This document shows positions 1-11,760 of a stretch of DNA of 64,000 nucleotides, piece by piece; position 1 is the stretch's first letter; each line of letters begins with the position of its first letter. The position numbers and the translations under genes are program-made. This stretch comes from Phaseolus vulgaris. Lineage: Eukaryota; Streptophyta; Magnoliopsida; Fabales; Fabaceae. The notes under the pieces are model-generated. The model ran no database searches. It worked only from the letters and a program-made list of their open reading frames with translations, and was not told the DNA's origin. The DNA is taken from the NCBI RefSeq assembly GCF_000499845.2, contig NC_023758.2:38086108-38150107 (forward strand). The letters run 5' to 3'.

Positions 1-102
1 AAGAATTCACAATAGCTCAGCATCATTTTTTGCATCTGGTACAAACATAAAAGTAACAGCATCTAAATTCTACAACAACAGGAAAAAAATGCATCTACAA
101 GA

Positions 103-1545
103 CTAGTGACCCTTAACCTTATCATCTGCCACAACATTGAGAATGGGCAAGCTACTGAGGAACTCATCAAGGCCTTCAAAAAACCCAATCCCTTCAATAT
201 TATCCTCAGCATGTCCAGCAGCATTCCCTTCGCGATCGCGCACTCCACGGGAAGGCTCCTCCACCTCATTGCTGAACTCCACATTCAAATCCAACTTCCC
301 CAAGTTTCCAGCACCCCTCCTCCTCGAACCACCTAACGCAGCCTTCTTACTAGACTCTGCCCTCGCACCAGACGGCAAAGCAGAGCCAGCATTAGCTTTG
401 GCACTAGCATTAGCATTAGCATTAGCTTTGGCATTAGCATTGGCACTAGCAGCTGTAACAGGATTAGCGGAACCCACATTCTCATGCTCTGTATGGACAC
501 CCCTCCCAGGTCTCTCCACTGTTTCCCTCCTTGCATCACCAGAATTTTTATTAACTCTAGTCCTCTTCTTCCCCCTCCTCTTCCCAACCCTCCAGTCTCC
601 ATCACCGGAATCATCGTCACTGGGGTCGGATAAGTCGATAAACGCGGCGGCAGCCTCGTCATCATAGTAAGCCCAATTCTTCTTAGGCTTGCTATAGGAC
701 GGCCCATTCGAAGGGCAAGGAAACAAAGGGGAAAACGGGTTCCAATTGGAGGATAACCCGTTCACGTCCTTCGAATTCCCAGAAAATCCCAACGGGAAAA
801 ACCCCCAACTACAATAGGAACCGTCTTTCCCAGTCAACGGCGGTGGCGACCGTATCACCACCGCATGAAACCCCCTCCGACAACTCTGACACCTCAAGGT
901 ACACTCCTCGTACCCCTTCGGGTATTCATACAAAACGTAACAGTAAGGGCACGAGGTCCAGAAACTCGTTACCCCGTCGTTTCCGATGGTTCGAGTAGAC
1001 TCAGCGGACTCGGGACGATTGGAGTTCGGCCGAGTCGCCTCGGCCGAGTTAGCCCTCGATCTAGGGTTTCGCCTGGACGTGGGTTGGGAATGTACAGGAG
1101 GAGGAGGACGCGGCGGGGACTGCGGCGGTGGAGTGGTGAGCAGCCGGAGATCGCTGTCGTACATGGCTTTCTTGGCTGGGTTGGAAAGTACAGACCAGGC
1201 GTCGTTGACAAGGGAAAAGGCGTGGTTGGCGAAGGCGAAGAGGTTGCGGCTGGGATCGAGGAGGTGGGCGAGGCGGCGGTACTGAGAGGCAACGTGGTCC
1301 ATGTTGGTGGTGTAGCGGAGGATTTGGAGGATCCCGTACCAGTCACGGTGGTCGTTGATTCGCGACTCTCCCGCCAGGAGCGTGTCGATCACGGTCAGGA
1401 GGTGCTCGGAGGCCTCGTAAGTCGGGTCGGACTCTCGCGCTCGGATCGCGAAGGAGCGCGCCCCGTGAAGGTCGCGTGCGCTAAGCAGCTTGTTGGCGGT
1501 GTAGAGCCACCGCTCCGCCTCCGCTCGGTTTCCTCCGCCGTCCAT
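103..1545 (-). CDS. J-domain-like protein with zinc ribbon, 480 aa, single exon
   Basis: The intronless frame starts at an ATG in a strong context (GCCACCATGG). Residues 67-130 look like a J domain: a DWYGIL helix I and a helix III ending SNPAKKAMYD. The catalytic HPD tripeptide between helices II and III is absent; the matching position (about 96-98) reads LDP, so stimulation of Hsp70 ATPase by the usual route is doubtful. A proline-rich linker (138-150) is followed by a CxxC...CxxC zinc ribbon (C199, C202, C219, C222), an acidic stretch near 305-317 and a basic NLS-like cluster (KRRGKKRTR, 322-330). Residues 366-388 are an Ala/Asn/Lys run encoded by a hexanucleotide repeat. The layout matches plant nuclear J-like proteins with a C-terminal zinc ribbon whose roles are mostly unknown. 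The nuclear location is inferred. Bases 1-102 are its 3' flank. Confidence 0.85.
   Translation of the reverse strand: MDGGGNRAEAERWLYTANKLLSARDLHGARSFAIRARESDPTYEASEHLLTVIDTLLAGESRINDHRDWYGILQILRYTTNMDHVASQYRRLAHLLDPSRNLFAFANHAFSLVNDAWSVLSNPAKKAMYDSDLRLLTTPPPQSPPRPPPPVHSQPTSRRNPRSRANSAEATRPNSNRPESAESTRTIGNDGVTSFWTSCPYCYVLYEYPKGYEECTLRCQSCRRGFHAVVIRSPPPLTGKDGSYCSWGFFPLGFSGNSKDVNGLSSNWNPFSPLFPCPSNGPSYSKPKKNWAYYDDEAAAAFIDLSDPSDDDSGDGDWRVGKRRGKKRTRVNKNSGDARRETVERPGRGVHTEHENVGSANPVTAASANANAKANANANASAKANAGSALPSGARAESSKKAALGGSRRRGAGNLGKLDLNVEFSNEVEEPSRGVRDREGNAAGHAEDNIEGIGFFEGLDEFLSSLPILNVVADDKVKGH
393..452 (-). repeat. Hexanucleotide coding microsatellite (GCTAAT/GCCAAT-type)
   Basis: About ten imperfect copies of a 6-bp unit (GCATTA/GCTTTG/GCACTA on the + strand) lie inside the J-like gene. 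They encode alternating Ala with Asn, Lys or Ser. The repeat keeps frame because the unit is two codons, so length changes would alter only the low-complexity linker. Confidence 0.85.
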
Positions 1546-1599
1546 GGTGGCTCTGACTCTTGAAATCGGACAAGAAAGGACAGTGGAGTAAGATATTCA

Positions 1600-3840
1600 C
1601 AGTGTGGGGGACGAGGGCACTCTCGTCATATCATACCGTAATAACTGAAATCGAATGATATGATACCACATGAATGTGGCTGGCCCAATCAATGTTTCTA
1701 TTTTAACCCCTTTTTCTATTATTTTTATTCTGCTCTTCACTCCATCATAGTTTAGTATGCTCTCACTTTATTTGATGAGGTGTTGGATTTGTATGGCTAG
1801 TTTAATCCTCTAGACCCACAAGTAACCATTTCATTGGTTAATCTAATCATGCTAACTAAAAGAGAGAGAGCATAATCAATGGTCACAATTTCTCCTGCAG
1901 ACAAACTTGTACTTTTGTTATAATGCCACCAAAATAAGAAGACTCTCAGTAATACAAATATACAAGGTTCAGCTCAGTGCAATAAAAACTTACCAAGATT
2001 ATAAATATCTTTTTAAAACCGCGATTTGTAAAAATCCAAAAATAAACTGAAAATAGCTTTCTTCTATAAGCTACTTAAATAGTTAATTAAAATAAGTTAA
2101 AATGAAAACTATTTCCAAAACAGGATTAGAGAATCATATTTTTTCATGACAGTTAAGTATCAATAAAAGCATCTAGCTAATTTATGAAAACTAAAAGTTG
2201 GTCCATGTGAATCCACATCTACACCCATTCATATTTTGAAGGAAATTATCTACACAGAATCATAAAATAATATATTAAATTAAATAATATTTAGAAAACA
2301 TGTTAAGAGTATGAACTTAGCGCTATGGAAAAATATGGAATTCAATGCCCAGTTGAGACGGGCTCAAATATTTGGAAAAAAATAAAATCAATTTTACTAA
2401 CTGTAAGATACTGAAGACGTTTTATTCCAGCATTTCATATTTTCAAAATTTTTGAAAATATTGATTATGTATTCTACAATCCAAAATATAAATTTATATT
2501 ATAAATTTTATATTATACAATGTATTTTTATTTTATTTTACAATGTATAACTCAAAATATAAAAATCTTATATTGCAAATATACAATTTAAAATATAAAA
2601 ATCACAAATTTTAACTTTTAAATTTTAAATTTTATAATTGAAGATATCTACGAATTTCACATTATAAAATTAATAAACATTTAATAAAAAAATTAAAAGA
2701 TAATTTGAATATTTTCAAAGTAAAGGGTGCAGAAAGAAACGCATGAAGGTGCATAATGAAATTGCCCATTAAGAAGTCCAAGTTTTGGGTCTTCTTCATC
2801 CAAAAAACTGTTTAATTTCAAAGTCCGCTTTTACTATTGTAGATGGACTGAGAACAAAAACATTTATTTAGTGATTTATATTCTCACCCTCCTTTTATCT
2901 TATAATTCGCATTTTATTTTAGTTTTAAAAAGACCAAAATACCTTACATTTCCCTCTTCTTTGAAATTCTTCCCCTATTACTTTCTCTTTTCTCTTATAG
3001 TCTGTTTGTTTCTCCAATAATACTAATAATATTAATAGTATTAATAATATTATTAATATTGTTAATAATATTAATATTATTATAAATGATATTAATATTG
3101 TTATTATAATTATTATTAATATTTTAAAGTAAAACTTAGGTCTTATATTTTTGTTGGAATTTTTTTATGGTCACTCAATCATTCACAAGTAAACTATAAT
3201 GGTTTAATAATCCAAGATTTTTCTCAAATATGTATAAAAATATTTCATGCTTTAAAAAAAATACACGGAAATATTAAAAGATAAAGGTTAGATTTGATTG
3301 AATAAAAGTGAGGAAAATTAGAAAATCAACAAAAGATGTGGTATAATTAGCTTACGAGTTATAAACAACGTGAAAAGTGAAAATAAAATTATGTTGTACA
3401 TATAATTTATTATTGTGTTTCGCATCTCATAGAAATAATACTACTATAGAAATATTTTATTTCCATTTTTCTCAACCAAACTATTATTATTTGGAATGTT
3501 TTTTCCCTTTAAACTATTAAAAATGCACTTGTCCGTTTTTAGGTTGGGGAACGATTATAACTTGGGTGACTGTTCACTTTGTAAGTGAGTCGTTATTTGG
3601 CATTAATGACCATCACAAGTGAAACGGCCTAATCAATGAGTCTTAGATGATGATGGGCTATTTATGGAGTAATGAATAATAGTTATATGCCTAATCTAAA
3701 TGACTGATAACTATCCACTAGAAGGATATCACCTGATTATCCCATGAATATCCAATCTCTTACTGTTAAGAACTTACTCTTATTGACTTAAACATTGGAA
3801 AATCATTTACATGTGAACTTCTCCCTTTTCATTAAAGACT
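1600..3840. other. Intergenic spacer, AT-rich
   Basis: No gene is recognised here. The first ~300 bp should hold the promoter of the minus-strand J-like gene; no clear TATA box was seen. The rest is AT-rich non-coding sequence ending at the copia LTR. Confidence 0.6.
3016..3125. repeat. Imperfect AAT/ATT microsatellite
   Basis: A run of alternating AATAATATT/ATTATTAAT triplet-type units, highly AT-rich and partly self-complementary. Confidence 0.75.
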
Positions 3841-3973
3841 TGTTAAGGGTACCCATACTTAACCTTATGTATATTCTCTATGGTACCATGTGTATATATA
3901 GCTCCTCTGTTAACACAATAATACACATAAGTTTTATATCAAACATTTTCTCTTCTCTCTCATCCTCATCACA
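3841..3973 (+). repeat. 5' LTR of copia element, 133 bp
   Basis: Starts TGTTAAGG and ends CACA, followed directly by the primer-binding site. It aligns with 8063-8189, the best-conserved part being around the TATA region. LTRs this short are at the low end for plant copia elements. Confidence 0.7.
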
Positions 3974-3986
3974 TGGTATAGTGAGC
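3974..3986 (+). promoter_or_regulatory. Degenerate tRNA primer-binding site
   Basis: TGGTATAGTGAGC sits immediately after the LTR. The usual plant initiator-Met site is TGGTATCAGAGC, so this copy carries changes. Confidence 0.6.
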
Positions 3987-4015
3987 TAGAAAGTTTTTTT
4001 CTCCGTTTTTCTTTC

Positions 4016-7000
4016 ATGGCTTCCACTGCTTCCTCTACACCATCATCTTCTTCCACCTAGGCTCTCTCCACCAAGAGCTCCTCCTCTGTCTCTCTGCATC
4101 ACTTTACTACTCCTATTCTGCTCAAACTAGATGATGAAAATTTTATGTTGTGGAAACAACAGGTTCTTGCCACTGTTGATGGTTTGTTGCTTTCTTAGTT
4201 TCTTGACGGGACTGACGTTCCTCATCGTTGCCTTTCTGCTGCCGATGGCACTGTCAGTGACAATCCTTTTGTCATCTCTTACAAGCAATAAGATGATTTG
4301 GTGGTTGCATGGCTTCTGGCGTCCATGACCACTCCGATTTTAACCCAAATGGTGGGTTTTAGCTTTGCAGTGCAGATCTGACATACGTTACACACGTATT
4401 TTTCTTCTCATACTCGAGCCCAGATAAAGAAATTGAAACTTCTTTTAAAGAATCCAAAGAAAGATCGTTCGATCTCCACATACGTTTTGGATATTAAACC
4501 CACGGTGGATGCGTTGGCTGCTGTAAGCACTCCTATATCTGTTGAGGATCATATCAAAACCATCCTTGATGGTCTTCCTCCTAATTTTGATCATTTTGTT
4601 GCCTCCATTTTGTCTATAATCAATCCTTATAAAGTTGCAGAGATCAAAACTCTTCTTGTGCAAAAAGAACGTCTTGAACGTCATCATCAACTCTATCCTC
4701 TCTACTTTCCTGCAACTGTCACTCTCACATCTTGGACTCCTTCGAATCCCACCAATGACAAAGTCAATCCCAAGTTCCATGGTACTCGTGGTGGTTGTGG
4801 GATTTCTCGCTCACAAAATTTCTCCCATGGTTCTTGCATCTCCCGTTCCCAAATCCATGGTTCTTGGAATTCTTCCAAACCAACGTGTCAAGTTTGCGCG
4901 AAAAATATGGTCATGCTGCTCTCCAATGTTGGCAATGGTATGACCATAAATCCAATCCACCTCCTCGTGCTAATATTTCTCAGTTTTCGATCTCAGATAC
5001 AGAACCCAACGATGCGTCCCTTCTGGGCATTAATTCCACTATTGAGGATCCAATTTGGTATCCAGACAACGGTGCTACGCATCATGTAATAAAAGATCCC
5101 ACTGTCTACTCAACCAAGCAACCATATAAAGTCACTGAAACTGTTAAAATGGGTAATGGTTCAAGGTTTGTCTATTGCTAATATTGGATCTGCAATTTTT
5201 CGTTCTTCTCTCACTGATAAACCCTTAATCTTGAGCAATCTTTTACATGTCCCGTTGATAACCAAAAACTTACTTAGTGTTTCTAAGTTTGCTCGTGATA
5301 ATCGTGTGTCTTTTCAATTTCATGTTGATCATTGTTGTGTTGTTGATCAGGCTACGAACAAAGTTCTTCTTCGCGACATTCTTAAGGATGGTCTATACAC
5401 TTTTCCAACCATGCACACTCCTCATACGTTCTCTATTTTTCATACTTCTTTTGTAACTAATAAACCCACAACCAATGTTTGGCATGAACGCTTTGGTTAT
5501 TGTCATCCTTGAACTTTAAAATTTTTTTTATATAATTGTAATATACGTTGTTCTTATGATATCAATTTTTGCTCTGCTTGTATGCTTGGTAAAAATCAAC
5601 AACTCCCATTTAGTTCTTCTGTTACCATTTATTCTAGTCCGTTGGAACTTGTTTTTGCTAATGTATGGGTCCTTGCTCCTATACCTGCTTCAAATGGTGC
5701 AAGGTACTACATCTCTTTTCTTGATGCTTACACAAAATATACATGGATATACATTCTTCGTACTAAATATCAGGTTTCTTTTGTGTTTTAAAAATTCAAA
5801 ATCTTTGATGAAAACCAAACAAATTATAAACTTTGCTCTAATCAAACGGATAACGCCAAAGAATTTCTTTGCCTTAAACCTTTTCTTGAACATTATGGCA
5901 TTCAACATAGACTTACATGTCCTTACACCCATGAGCAAAATGGTTCCATTGAACAAAAGCACATGCAGATTGTTGATATGAGCCTAACACTTCTTGTAAC
6001 CTCTTCTTTGCCTCGTCGTTTCTGCGCAGAAGTGTTCATCACTTCTACACACATTATCAATGCGCTTCCCACCCCTGTGTTGAATGGTGATAATCCTTAC
6101 GTTATGTTGTTTAAACGCAAACCTGATTATAATGTTTTCAAAGTGTTTGGTTGTGCCTGTTATCCAAATTTACGTCCCTATAATAGCCATAAGTTTGAGT
6201 TTAGATCACAGTGTTGTCTCTTTCTCAGATACAGTCCAACCAACAAAGGTTATATATGTCTCATACCCACTGTTAAGACTATTGTTTCTCGTCATGTTCG
6301 TTATGATGAAACTGCTTTTCCATATAACGAGAACTCAAATAGCTTTACTATGCCTATTGTTCCTGATAATCACACACATATGATATTTAACCAACATTGA
6401 CTGTTGTTCATACTAATACTAATTATGGTAATGAGCATGTTGTTTCTAATATCAATTCTCCTACTGAAATTGGTGCTTCTGCAACTGATAATACTAAATG
6501 TCTTGCTCCTACTAATTTTCATCCCATGATCACTCGTGCCAAGGTAGGCACCATTAAACCCAAAATTTATACAATTGTTTCTACTATTCCTTCTCCTCCT
6601 TCTTCTGTCAAGGAAGCCATTGCTTCTCCCGTGTGGTCCCAAGCAATGACTGATGAGTATCAAACCCTTCTAAAAAACAAGACGTGGACACTCACTTCCC
6701 TTCCTTCCAATGCCTCTCTGGTTGGTTGTAAGTGGATATTTAAGACCAAGTTGCATGCAGATGGATCTTTTCAACGTTGCAAGGCACACTTAGTTGCCAA
6801 AGGCTTCAATCAAACCAAGGGAATTGACTACACTGAAACCTTCAGTCCTATCATCAAACACACCACGATTTGCATTGTTCTTTCGCACAATGTTGCAAAT
6901 AACTGGACTATTCGTCAAATGGACATTGATAATGCTTTCCTCCATGGTGATCTCCCCGAACATGTTTATATGCAGCAACCACCAGGGTTCATCTCACATG

Positions 7001-8060
7001 ATCCCCCTCTCGTATGTCAATTACACAAGGTTATCTATGACCTCAAGCAAGCACTCAGGTCTTGGTTTTCTAAACTTAGCACAACTTTATGTGATCTTGG
7101 TTTTTGTTCTACTGTAAGTGATACCTCTGTGTTTACTAAATTTACTTCATCTTATACTATGTTTGTGTTGGTTTATGTTGATGATATAATCATCACTGCA
7201 TCTTCACCTACTGAAGTTACTAATCTCATTACAACTTTGAGTTATTCTTTTGCGTTAAAAGATTTAGGTAATCTTTACCATTTTCTAGGAATTTAGGTTT
7301 CTCAAACATCTGCTGGTGACATGCATCTCTCTCAGGAACAGTATATACGTGAGTTATTACAAAAGACAACTACGCTACATTCTAAACCTAAACCCACTCC
7401 TATGGCATCCTCATCTCGTCTAAAACAAAATTCTTCTGAACATTTTCATGATCCTTCACTTTATCAGTCAGTTGTTGGAGCACTTCAATATCTTCTTATA
7501 ACTAGGTCAAAACTCTCTTACTCTGTTAATCGTGCTTGTCAATTTATGCATGATCTAAAGCTCCACCACTGGCAAGTCGTGAAGAGAATTTTACACTATC
7601 TCGGTGGCACTATTACACATGCGTTTCTCCTTCGCCACAACTTGATGACCTTCTTATTGGCTTTGCAAATGCAGATTGGGTGTTGACGTTGATAACCGTA
7701 AATCCACTATTGGCTATTGTATTTACATGGGATCTAATCTTGTTTCCTGGACATCCCACAAGCAGAAAACGACTTTTAGAAGTAGTACGAAAGTAGAATA
7801 TCAGGCAGTTGCAGCTCTCCTTGCTGAAATTGTATAGATTCAGTCTCTTCTCTCTAAGTTGCGCATTCAAGTTCCAAAACCAAAGTTTTATTCTGATAAT
7901 CTTGGCACGGTTCTTCTGAGTGTGAATCTTGTTATACACTCTTAAAACAAAACACTTCGAAATGGACTTAAACTTTGTTCGTGATCACGTTTGTAATAAG
8001 CAAATATAACTTCTTCATCTTCCTGCACGATTTTAAGTTGCTGAACCTCTTACCAAGCTT
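4016..8060 (+). pseudogene. Copia gag-pol polyprotein relic
   Basis: The frame opens at ATG 4016 with a Ser/Thr-rich start typical of copia gag and meets a TAG at 4058-4060, then further stops (for example in the codons at about 4195 and 4290). A CCHC knuckle near 4885-4935 is split by a frameshift. The protease motif near 5064-5075 reads DNGA where copia proteases have D(S/T)GA. The HHCC integrase finger (WHERFGYCHP onward) is interrupted around 5510-5545. The integrase core follows, then reverse transcriptase from about 6600 with YVDD at 7174-7185. RNase H fragments run from about 7560 to 8040. No frame could make a working polyprotein. Confidence 0.88.
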
Positions 8061-8062
8061 GT

Positions 8063-8189
8063 CGTTAAAGATACTCACTCATGCTTAATCTTATGTATAT
8101 TCTCTATGATACCTTGTGTATATATAACTACTTCATTAACATAATAATATACATTAATTTTATATTAAACCTTTTTTTTCTCTCATTTG
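8063..8189 (+). repeat. 3' LTR of copia element, diverged
   Basis: Aligns with 3841-3973, including the TATA-like GTGTATATATAACTAC, but has many substitutions and an unclear right end. Confidence 0.6.
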
Positions 8190-9900
8190 AGAGTTTATTT
8201 TCTAAGAAGTATTTTGTTCTCACCGAGTCGTAACGAAGTAGTGAGTTACAATAATATGTAAGAAAATTGAGAAGTCATAACAATTTATAAAATAGTGATT
8301 TGAGATGAAATAATAATGAAGAAATATTTATAAAAGAAGAATAAAAGAATAATTGTGGGTATGGGTTCTGCTACGAATTAAGAAGTGCATGAGGAAGAGA
8401 GTGAGAGAGAGAAAAAGGTAGTACGAGGGTGGTAGGGCAGTGAGTACGAGGGTGCATCAATTGTCGTAGTCATGACCTCGATTCAAGATAACTACTACTG
8501 TACGGACACCAATAAATGAGTCTGGCGGGAATCAAAATGAAAAAAACCAAATAAATAAATCAATTCTACTTTCGGAAAACAATACTATCACTTTTACTTT
8601 TCCCAATCAGGCTTCTGTTCATCACTGCTTACAACCCACTCATTCATGCATTCTATTTGTTTTTTAACTGGATCATAATGTTAAATTTTTAAAATTAAAT
8701 TAAATCATAGATATATTATAAATTTAGATATTTTAATAAAACTTTTATTAGAATTGTTTGCTTTTGTTCAATACGGTTAATGCATAGTTAAAAGATAATT
8801 TAGTAGTTATCGATGATAGTTATATTTTCTTTCTCATTTAATCTATCAAAATGGATTTTAAAGTTAAAATCGTATGGAGCATCGACTCCAAAGTAAATAA
8901 TATTTCAGTGATGATTTTATCTTTTAAGTTTAAGTTTCGAATAACTTTAAAATATTTTTTATTTTTATTAAAAAAAATATCATTTTTATTGTTATTTTTT
9001 AATTTTTTTTATATTCAACTCTCTTATCAATTCACATTTTTTTAATTTTTTTTAACTTATTAGTTGTGCAAAGGAAAAAAGTAAACTGAAAGAGTTTGAA
9101 AATAAAATAAACGAATTGATTGTTAAATTGAAAAAATAAAATAAAAATAATGAACAATTGAGTATTTAAACAAAAAATAAAAATATTTTTGAAAATCTAA
9201 TAAAACTATTTTTTTTAAAACTTAACCAAAAATGCATTCAAATTTATACTCTTAAGATTATTTTATTTAGAAAAATTATAATTTATCTATATTTTCAAAA
9301 TTTCTTTTTCTATAAAGTAATTTTGATATTATAATTTCAATGATGGTAACATTATTATTTTCTAATATATTATAAACATATATTTGATCTCTAAAGACGA
9401 AATTCATAAACTATGTTTTGTACTTTTAGAAAATTAGTAATTATAATATATTAAAATATTAAATATAAAAGAATTATTATTATTCTTTCCTTCTTTTTTT
9501 ATCTTTCCGAAATTTACAATTATTATAAAATAATTTTATTCATGATATATTAACATTTTGTCACCAGACGTATTAAATGATAAATATACAATTATAAAAT
9601 AAAAATTATATGAAATAATTTTTTTTAAATAATATTTTATAAATAAAAAATTAAATTTTATTCAATAAAATAACATAAAACTTATTGTTTAAAATATATT
9701 AAAAAAAACTCACATAATTATATTAGATTTCTAAAATTGATAAGTAAAACATTAAAAACTAATTAAATACCAATTTATAAATTATTTATAAATAATAAAA
9801 ATTAATTTAGATATAAATAATTTTTTAATTACTAAAATAGTATTTAATTTATAATTAATTATTTTTTGTCTCTAAAATTAATTTTTATTTAATATTTTTT
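8190..9900. other. Intergenic spacer, strongly AT-rich
   Basis: No gene recognised. From about 8640 onward this is long A/T-rich sequence without coding character. A short ORF at 8851-9045 (64 codons, mostly Phe, Leu and Ile) reflects base composition only. Confidence 0.6.
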
Positions 9901-10159
9901 TATAGTGGTGATTAGATTATGATATTTTGTATTTCCCCCCTATTCATTTTGTTACTCGAAAACCACCTATGTTTACCACATAATGAAAAAACATTGACCA
10001 AACACATGTTATTAGTTGGGTTATAAAGGTCACACATTAGTTTTATAACACGTGAGAAGGTTCAAGAACCATTAGCGTCTAACAACAACATACATAATAC
10101 AACAATAAACAACATAACACATAATTATCTATTGTCTTTCATAATCAATCCACATTTTC

Positions 10160-11446
10160 GAGGCTCATATCCTTTAAATTAACCCATTCCCAATAATCAT
10201 TCTCACAACTTGTGTAGCAAACCTATCATCCTATCTCTCCATCAACTACCTATCAACTTCATCAACCAAAGTTTAGTCATTATTTGCTCCACCCAAAATG
10301 TTATGAAAAATGCAACATGTCATCATTATATTCCTTAACATCTCAAAATAACGGGATTCATTATCATTATCCAGCATAAGATTTTTTTTTTCAAAACCCC
10401 AAATGTCCTCTCAATTATATTTGTCAAAAATGAATGACAATTGTTAAACAATTCCCCATGCATTTTGTGGGCCTTTTTGTGAATACTCTTTCAAGTGATA
10501 TTTGACCCCAAGATATGGGGCAACCATTTCACCTTCTAGCATGAAACTTGCATCACTCAGGTAATATTTTCTACATTAAATAATAAATGAAGTTGTCAAC
10601 AACCAAAAATAAAAGTTCTAACACATTTAAATAAGAAACAACTTCATGGAGCAAACTTTAAGGTATAATCAAATGATCTTCCCTTGTAAGAGCGTCTTTT
10701 AATATCCTAGAATTAGTAGTCGTTCCTTCCCAGCCTGCTAGAACATAAGTAAATTTCACGAATCACTTGCGACAAAGATGTTTTGGGTTGGATAATCTTT
10801 CCTCCCCTGAAACTCAGGTGCATCTAATTGAGGGGCCTCAACTTGGACATGAGTTCCATCAATGACACCTAAAATCTTTGAAATATGGACAAAATATCCC
10901 GCTATTTAGGATATAAGGTTGGACTTCCCTTCCTGAAGGTTGAACTAAAAATTCTTCTTCCAATTCAATTATTGCATTCAGAATCGATTAACAATCTCCC
11001 TAAAAAAGTGATATTGTTTGATTTTTAACATTATGATCTTTCACAACACCAATAACTCTTAATTGTGCATAAAATTATATGAATGTCTTGGGTCCCATGC
11101 AAATAATATCATAACACCACTCAACATGTACAAGATAGGCCATAAGCTTTGACTTCTGAGGATCCTTTTCAAGGCCTTCCAGATTAAAGTTTGAATTTGT
11201 GGCATACATTGTACTTAACATATTCAATGTATGAGCAACACTACATAATATGGATAAAGATCCAATTGTGATATTTCTTTCAATCTTTTGAACTATATTT
11301 GTAATTATTTTTGGATCCATCCCTAAAAAACTACAATATATTTTTTCTTCTTCATCAAACGATTTCAAATCATTAGTGTTATGTCTAGAATCGGCAAATA
11401 CAATCGAAGAAGAGTCAAAAGCTTGACCGGGAAGGTTGAAGGCCAT
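10160..11446 (-). pseudogene. PIF/Harbinger transposase relic (ALP1/HARBI1-like nuclease)
   Basis: Translating the minus strand from 11446 gives a conserved series with several stops and frame breaks. An N-terminal segment (11075-11446) ends in the ...CYDIICMGPKTFI helix typical of the family. Then come a HNVKN motif near 11030 and the first catalytic block GVIDGTHV (10847-10870, Asp codon 10858-10860). A GRKDYPTQN-type block and a GWEG...NSRIL block (about 10710-10750) follow, and a tail matching MMTCCIFHNIL ends near 10280. In the second block the usual catalytic Asp is Asn. Terminal inverted repeats and a 3-bp TTA/TAA target duplication were not located. The identification rests on the ordered motifs. 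Confidence 0.75.
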
Positions 11447-11509
11447 TTTGTAACAATATCGGCAGGCATCCGAGTTGTCGGGTGATTGAACGGTCTAACG
11501 GAAAAATAA

Positions 11510-11760
11510 TGTTCGCATCATAACAAATGGGTAAGAGCGCTAGTCCTCATTAGGATTGTAAAGCATGGTTAAGCGGCCATTGGGCCTAGGTAATCCTTTT
11601 GTTTAGATAAGGCCCCATAGAAGAATATAAATATAAGGGTCTGGTCTCTCAAGATTAAAGGTAATGTTACTTCTGACTCTAAGCTGAACCATAAAAGTAA
11701 CTTCCACTGACTTGAGCATCGGAAGAGCAAGGGCAGGAGTGATTCAATAGGAGATGTTCA
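11510..11760 (+). repeat. Possible LTR remnant
   Basis: Less AT-rich than its surroundings. It contains a TATA-like ATATAAATATAAGGG followed about 100 bp later by CTGACTTGAGCATCGGA, a phrase I associate with the R/U5 part of plant LTRs. No partner LTR or coding region was found nearby, so this is tentative. Confidence 0.35.

Larger units (their letters stand above)
3841..8189 (+). mobile_element. Degenerate short-LTR Ty1/copia retrotransposon
   Basis: Two similar terminal segments bracket a copia-order polyprotein relic: gag, protease, integrase, reverse transcriptase, RNase H. The left LTR (3841-3973, TGTTAAGG...CATCACA, 133 bp) contains a TATATATA box near 3892-3899 and is followed at once by TGGTATAGTGAGC, a mutated initiator-Met tRNA primer site. 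The right LTR (about 8063-8189) shares the core CTTATGTATATTCTCTATG and the TATA region but is strongly diverged, and its expected TG start reads CG. No polypurine tract precedes it: the RNase H end runs almost straight into the LTR, so a deletion is likely. The divergence and many stops indicate an old, inactive copy. Confidence 0.85.

Noticed and set aside
137..1563. Plus-strand ORFs opposite the J-like gene (137-667, 865-1563)
   Set aside because: Antisense shadows of a GC-rich coding exon; no domain and no splice logic.
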